A DNA stretch of 27,006 bases from an uncultured Flavobacterium sp. (GTDB lineage Bacteria > Bacteroidota > Bacteroidia > Flavobacteriales > Flavobacteriaceae). The first letter of the stretch is position 1. Each line of letters starts with the position of its first letter. Positions 22,842 to 27,006 of the stretch are shown here, piece after piece. Where the stretch lies: assembly GCA_945957245.1 (NCBI GenBank), contig CAMFLD010000002.1:1-27006 (forward strand), written 5' to 3'. A program made the position numbers and the translations under genes. The notes below the pieces were generated by a model. It made no database searches and had not been told where the DNA came from. It was given only the letters and a program-made list of their open reading frames with translations.

Positions 22842-25181
22842 TTAGTATGTTCCGTTTTTCATGCTTTCCAGAACTTCTCCGTAGGATTTTATTCTTTCTT
22901 TATCTCCGGGTGGCAGGTTATCAATTGCCTGTTGCTCGACGGCGATTCCTTTTTCCTTATCGCCATTTTTGTAATACAATTGTGCCAACGTATCGAGGTA
23001 ATGAAACTCGTTTTTAGTCACTTTAAGACTGGCCTCCGACCATTGAATTGCTGTGTTTATGGCTTTAGGATCGTTATTTTTTGTCTCTACTACCAGCCAG
23101 GCGGTATTGTTGGCAATTTGGGAAAAAATATGTTTGTAATCGGACCAGCTGAAAATGGCTTTCTGCTTATCAAACATTGCATCTAAAGTTTCCAGAACAC
23201 TTGGCCCTTTGGATAAAATAGAGTCATAATACTCCCCAAATTCTTTGTATAATAACGAGTAGTCATTACTATTAGTTTCTTTAACCCTTTCCATGTAGGA
23301 ATAAAAATCCGCCAATTGGAATCCTGTCATTTTGAGGTAATTTTTGTAATAGTTTAATAGCTTTATCTGATTGGATCTATGCAGATTAGCTGATTGTGTG
23401 GTCATTTTTTGAAAAAAGACACTAAGTACATTACCTATTCCCGTTTGGGTATAGTAAGTTCCTGCTTCGGCTCCATAAGGATCCGTATAGCTTTTTTGCT
23501 GTAATGTATTGCCCTTTCTTTCCTGCTTGAGGATTTCGTCATATTTTTTAAAGATATAATCCAGAATTTTAAAATCGTTATCTGTAACCATCTTTTGGCC
23601 ACCAAACATCCTGAATGTAAATCCATTGTTCAATAGTTCTTTTTTGGCCATTTCGACGAATTCCTCATCATAACCATCTTTTAGAGCTACTACTTCTATT
23701 ATGGCTTTCCATTTGGCTGTTACAATTTCTTTCGGGGTTTTTACAGCATACAAATTCTCAGGATCTTTGATGTCTGAACCGGTACTATAATCCTCAACAG
23801 GATAAGGAGCAGCTGTAGTGTCTACAGTCATATCTTCAGGGTATACTGTTTCAGCAACAGCGGTATCAACTGCTGTTACAACTTCATCTTCTGAATAGCC
23901 ATTTCTCTTTGTTTTAATGATGTCATACAATGATTTTCTGATTTCAGCTAATGGTGATTTTTTGTTGTTTATCAGTTTATCAAATTTCAGGAATTCATCT
24001 GCTCTTTTTATTTCTTCATAAATTGAAGAATAGGACTGAAATAAATTGGAATTATCATCCAATGTCCCGTCAGTATGGTATAACAGTTCTCCTTTTGAAT
24101 TTAAGAATAACAGAGCATTCTTATCTTTGATATTAAATTTTGCCAATGCTGATTTGTCTTTTGGCGAAGCCAGATAAAAATTAAAATGATCTTTTTTGGC
24201 ATTATATCCATCATACATTTTGCGGGTTGCTGTTTCTTCGCTGTCTTTTATAAAACTGTCAAAGTCTTTTTGAGCTGATTTTTCATCACTAACAACTACA
24301 ACGAGGTATTTTTCAGGTGTTTTTTCCAGATTTTTCAATGCTTCCGGATAAGTTTTGGAAATAGTATGCTTGAAAACATATTTTGATTTTTTTTGCCTTT
24401 TTTCCAGATAACTGCTGTCAAATTCGTCCTGTTCAATGAAGCCGTTTTTCTTTTTCCAGTCTTTTTCGGCTAATACCTGTAAAGGTTTTAGATTATCATT
24501 GTTCTTTTTGTCTGCATCTTCATTCGCCCCGTCAACTTTTTCAAATTCAATCATATTCCTTCTGGTTTTTCCTTCCATTACAGACAGCTTCTTGGTTTCA
24601 GGATTTATAACTCCTTTCAACTCAAAATTTAGTAACGATGTACCGTCATAATACAATTCGATTTCGTTTACAGACGGATCTATTTGAAATTTGGAAATAA
24701 TTGAATTGCCTTGGCTGGCATCCACAAAATAGAGGTATTTAGTTTTCTCAACATCTATCTTCATGTCTTTGAACTTATCAGCATAACCATAAGCTCTTTT
24801 GTTTACATAATCTGTCAAAGCTTTGTATTCAATTACAGCATTATCCTCTTTTTGGGTTCCGATATATATGTTGTTACCGCCATAAAGCATATTCAATGCT
24901 TTAATTTTTATTTTGAGTGAGCTTGAAAATTCGGCATCCTTATTAACTTTTATCTGAAATGACGATTCTTTGTCATCCTTGTTCTGGAAGGTAATCGTGT
25001 CGTTTTCCACAACATATTTGCCATAAAAAACTGCCATTTCATATCGGTTATCGTCATAAACCCTTAGTAGCATTTTCTGTCCTTTGACATTCGCCCTGTA
25101 AGTTCCCGGTGCTAATACCGAAGTTTGTGAATATCCTGCTGTTGCAATAAACAATAACAATAAAATTATACTTCTCTTCAT
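22842..25181 (-). CDS. Large secreted protein of unknown function
   Basis: A 779-residue protein with a signal peptide (MKRSIILLLLFIATAGYSQ). The first about 100 mature residues look beta-rich (APGTYRANVKGQKMLLRVYDDNRYEM). A lysine-rich middle (about 250-420) has a stretch resembling a thioredoxin-like fold (EKYLVVVVSDEKSAQKDFDSF ... NALLFLNSKGELLYHTDG) but with no CxxC pair. The C-terminal about 90 residues look like TPR helices (SEASLKVTKNEFHYLDTLAQLYYKNGDKEKGIAVEQQAID). I do not recognise a named family. It is monocistronic between two terminators. Confidence 0.85.
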   Translation of the reverse strand: MKRSIILLLLFIATAGYSQTSVLAPGTYRANVKGQKMLLRVYDDNRYEMAVFYGKYVVENDTITFQNKDDKESSFQIKVNKDAEFSSSLKIKIKALNMLYGGNNIYIGTQKEDNAVIEYKALTDYVNKRAYGYADKFKDMKIDVEKTKYLYFVDASQGNSIISKFQIDPSVNEIELYYDGTSLLNFELKGVINPETKKLSVMEGKTRRNMIEFEKVDGANEDADKKNNDNLKPLQVLAEKDWKKKNGFIEQDEFDSSYLEKRQKKSKYVFKHTISKTYPEALKNLEKTPEKYLVVVVSDEKSAQKDFDSFIKDSEETATRKMYDGYNAKKDHFNFYLASPKDKSALAKFNIKDKNALLFLNSKGELLYHTDGTLDDNSNLFQSYSSIYEEIKRADEFLKFDKLINNKKSPLAEIRKSLYDIIKTKRNGYSEDEVVTAVDTAVAETVYPEDMTVDTTAAPYPVEDYSTGSDIKDPENLYAVKTPKEIVTAKWKAIIEVVALKDGYDEEFVEMAKKELLNNGFTFRMFGGQKMVTDNDFKILDYIFKKYDEILKQERKGNTLQQKSYTDPYGAEAGTYYTQTGIGNVLSVFFQKMTTQSANLHRSNQIKLLNYYKNYLKMTGFQLADFYSYMERVKETNSNDYSLLYKEFGEYYDSILSKGPSVLETLDAMFDKQKAIFSWSDYKHIFSQIANNTAWLVVETKNNDPKAINTAIQWSEASLKVTKNEFHYLDTLAQLYYKNGDKEKGIAVEQQAIDNLPPGDKERIKSYGEVLESMKNGTY

Positions 25182-25263
25182 GTTTTAATTTTATATTTTT
25201 TTTAAAAGTAATCTATTTCATATTACTAACGAAAATATGTTAAGAATATTATCCCAATAAAAA

Positions 25264-25284
25264 AGCCACATGGATGATGTGGCT
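25264..25284 (-). terminator. Terminator of the outer-membrane protein gene
   Basis: 8-bp stem AGCCACAT / ATGTGGCT with a 5-nt loop and T-run on the minus strand, 20 bp after the stop at 25304. Confidence 0.85.
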
Positions 25285-25303
25285 CTTTTATTTCTTGATA
25301 AAA

Positions 25304-26959
25304 TTACAAATTATACTTGATGCTAAAGATGATATAGCGTGGCTGCACCCTATATTGTGATGTTCTCACAATATTTTGGTTAAAGCTGTCATCATTCAAA
25401 GAAGTAGTGTTCAGTAAATTGGTTCCTGATATTTTGTATTCCCAATGGCTGTCTTTTGTCTTTTGATAAATGAGGCTTGCGGAAAGAAAATCGTATTCAT
25501 TTTCCGTACTTCTGTCACTATTGTAATAATGGTAAAATTCATATTCTGATACAAATGAAAAGCTTTTCAGGAAATAATAATCCAATCGGGCAAAAGGTTT
25601 ATCCGTATAAAAACGGTTATTCTGATAGTCGTTTATCATGTAATTATATCCGACTTCTAAATTAGGAAGGTTTTTATAATTAGTTGATGCTTTGATGGTG
25701 TAGCTTTGTGTAAAACTTTCATTGGTAATGGCAACATTAGTATTGCTTGCCGGAATGTACTGAATATTATTTAGCTTCATCCAATTGATATTTACATTGA
25801 CTGACGCTTTATAGTTTTTTAAAAAAGATCTTCCGTAGCTTCCCATTGCCATAAAGGTTTCGTCCGGAAAAGATGAATTTATTGGTGTGGAAGTTTGGTT
25901 TACTCCATCAAAAAGGAATCTTGACTTGACAGCATCTACCGTTCTTGAGTAGCTGGCAACTGCAAAAATATTCTCAAAGTTGAACATATTATATTTGAAA
26001 TAACGCAGCGAATGGGTTTGAGAAGTTGAGTTTTCCAGCGTTCTGTTTCCGTTTGAAAGCGAATTATAACTGTTGAGAACATAACCTTCTGCCAGTTTAT
26101 TGATGTCTGTAAAATTGTTTGTCAGCGAGAAATTATAAGTCAGGGATTCGGCTTTTTTTATCTGATACAAAATATACAAATCCGGCAGAATGCGGCCAAA
26201 GTTCTGTTTGTATTCAGAACCCAACTGTTCATTATTCATGGTATAAGAATGTAAACTTACCCCCGGCGTAACGGTAAATTTCCCGGAAAGAATTTTATAA
26301 TGGAGCCCAAGGAATGCATCATTGAATCTGTAATTCACTTTATTTGTATTGCTTGGATCATTGAGGTCATTAACGTTTCCGTTGTCCAAAATCTGATATA
26401 TTCCGGAATCAAAACTTTGGAACGAATAAGTATTACCCAATGTAATATTAATGTTGCTCTTTGGAGTAAGCATGTAATAGTAATCCAATTTAGCATCCAG
26501 TTTATTAGTTTTTACATACCGATTCTGGTTTATGTTATTCCTGTTTTGACCCGATATATATCCTGCAAGGCTAAAAGGCTGTGTCTGTAAATTGGCATTG
26601 TAAAAAGGATCCTCGTCCTGATACAGATGTTGTGCTTCGAATGCAAAAACATTTTTTTCGTTAAGCGTATAATAAGCTCCTAAGTTCTGATTGACAGAAG
26701 TCGGAGCCTGCTTTTTAGTAGTCCCTATAGTTTCACTAGCCGTACCTGAATTAGTAATGGTTTGCCTGAACAAATCACTCAATTCATCCTGTTTGGAAAG
26801 CTTTGATAAAAAATCGTAATCCAACTGGAAATTTGTGTTGGGTTTATACGAAGAACTTAACTTAAGTAACCCAAAATTATTCTTCTGATTGGAAAGCTCG
26901 GTTCGGTTTTCTGTTGCCGCTACATTGGATGAATTAGGCACCAGATAATTGGTTTTAGT
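25304..26959 (-). CDS. Outer-membrane beta-barrel protein, C-terminal part (TonB-receptor-like), 5' end missing
   Basis: 552 genomic codons with regular amphipathic beta-strand pairs and a C-terminal strand ending in YIIFSIKYNL, typical of the last strand of TonB-dependent receptor-like barrels (outer membrane beta-barrel family) in Bacteroidota. The start is not in the window. The apparent ATG at 26974 is encoded by sequencing adapter (MYKRQ), so the gene is cut by the contig end at 26959. The N-terminal signal peptide, carboxypeptidase-like and plug regions would lie beyond. Substrate unknown. Confidence 0.85.
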   Translation of the reverse strand, partial: TKTNYLVPNSSNVAATENRTELSNQKNNFGLLKLSSSYKPNTNFQLDYDFLSKLSKQDELSDLFRQTITNSGTASETIGTTKKQAPTSVNQNLGAYYTLNEKNVFAFEAQHLYQDEDPFYNANLQTQPFSLAGYISGQNRNNINQNRYVKTNKLDAKLDYYYMLTPKSNINITLGNTYSFQSFDSGIYQILDNGNVNDLNDPSNTNKVNYRFNDAFLGLHYKILSGKFTVTPGVSLHSYTMNNEQLGSEYKQNFGRILPDLYILYQIKKAESLTYNFSLTNNFTDINKLAEGYVLNSYNSLSNGNRTLENSTSQTHSLRYFKYNMFNFENIFAVASYSRTVDAVKSRFLFDGVNQTSTPINSSFPDETFMAMGSYGRSFLKNYKASVNVNINWMKLNNIQYIPASNTNVAITNESFTQSYTIKASTNYKNLPNLEVGYNYMINDYQNNRFYTDKPFARLDYYFLKSFSFVSEYEFYHYYNSDRSTENEYDFLSASLIYQKTKDSHWEYKISGTNLLNTTSLNDDSFNQNIVRTSQYRVQPRYIIFSIKYNL

Positions 26960-27006
26960 CTGTCTCTTATACACATCTGACGCTGCCGACGATATGCAGT
27001 GTGTAG
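26960..27006. other. Nextera adapter and index sequence (assembly artefact)
   Basis: CTGTCTCTTATACACATCT (26960-26978) is the Tn5 mosaic end. It is followed by GACGCTGCCGACGA, the reverse complement of the Nextera read-1 adapter tail. The next eight bases TATGCAGT are the reverse complement of index ACTGCATA, then GTGTAG begins the flow-cell sequence. This is library sequence, not organism DNA. Confidence 0.98.

Noticed and set aside
25304..26974. Complete gene starting with MYKRQ
   Set aside because: The first five codons are encoded by the sequencing adapter.

Overview
The window comes from a low-GC member of the Bacteroidota, most likely Flavobacterium or a close relative. The evidence is the gliding-motility ATPase GldA, 'TAnnTTTG' type -7 promoter elements, a methionine synthase split into two genes, a DAHP synthase/chorismate mutase fusion, DUF3857-transglutaminase and GIN-domain proteins, and two copies of a flavobacterial-type intergenic hairpin repeat. 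Nearly everything is on the minus strand; gldA, a small membrane protein and metK are the plus-strand genes. The last 47 bases (26960-27006) are not genomic. They are Nextera library adapter plus index, so the right edge is a contig end.

Layout, left to right. 1-3168: a DUF3857/transglutaminase exported protein (runs off the left edge), dtd and rsgA. 3299-3823: a small secreted protein. 3926-7182: the aromatic operon, transcribed leftward as leader peptide, attenuator, pheA, aminotransferase, aroG-chorismate mutase; no prephenate dehydrogenase gene is present. 7336-8238: gldA (plus). 8235-10089: a GIN-domain lipoprotein and a PagL-like deacylase. 10157-10532: an intergenic repeat and a small membrane protein. 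10529-16048: the metH/metF operon, transcribed leftward from a promoter and SAM-I riboswitch through metH N-half, a four-helix-bundle (S23/IVP-like) gene, metH C-half and metF. 16109-21258: the homocysteine-forming operon, transcribed leftward from a promoter through two successive Met/Cys leader-peptide attenuators, metY, metX, hom and a fatty-acid-hydroxylase-like membrane protein. 21365-22780: metK (plus) with its own promoter and a SAM-II-like riboswitch. 22842-26959: a large secreted protein of unknown function and the C-terminal part of an outer-membrane beta-barrel protein.

The genes 10529-22780 form nearly a whole methionine/SAM module: hom makes homoserine, metX acetylates it, metY makes homocysteine, metF supplies methyl-THF, split metH makes methionine, and metK makes SAM. 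Each transcription unit carries a different cis-RNA control: SAM-I on metH, SAM-II on metK, and two leader peptides with mutually exclusive terminator/antiterminator helices on metY. The aromatic operon carries a Phe/Tyr-rich leader peptide with a terminator directly before pheA. These peptide attenuators, read directly from the sequence and too short for normal gene calling, are the most striking content of the window.

The other notable structure is the S23-like gene lying between the two metH halves inside a 21-base inverted repeat. The repeat is built from a degenerate GTTGNNR heptamer, and part of the heptamer tract is translated as the N-terminus of the second MetH half. This resembles the intervening sequences known from 23S rRNA, but sits in an mRNA.
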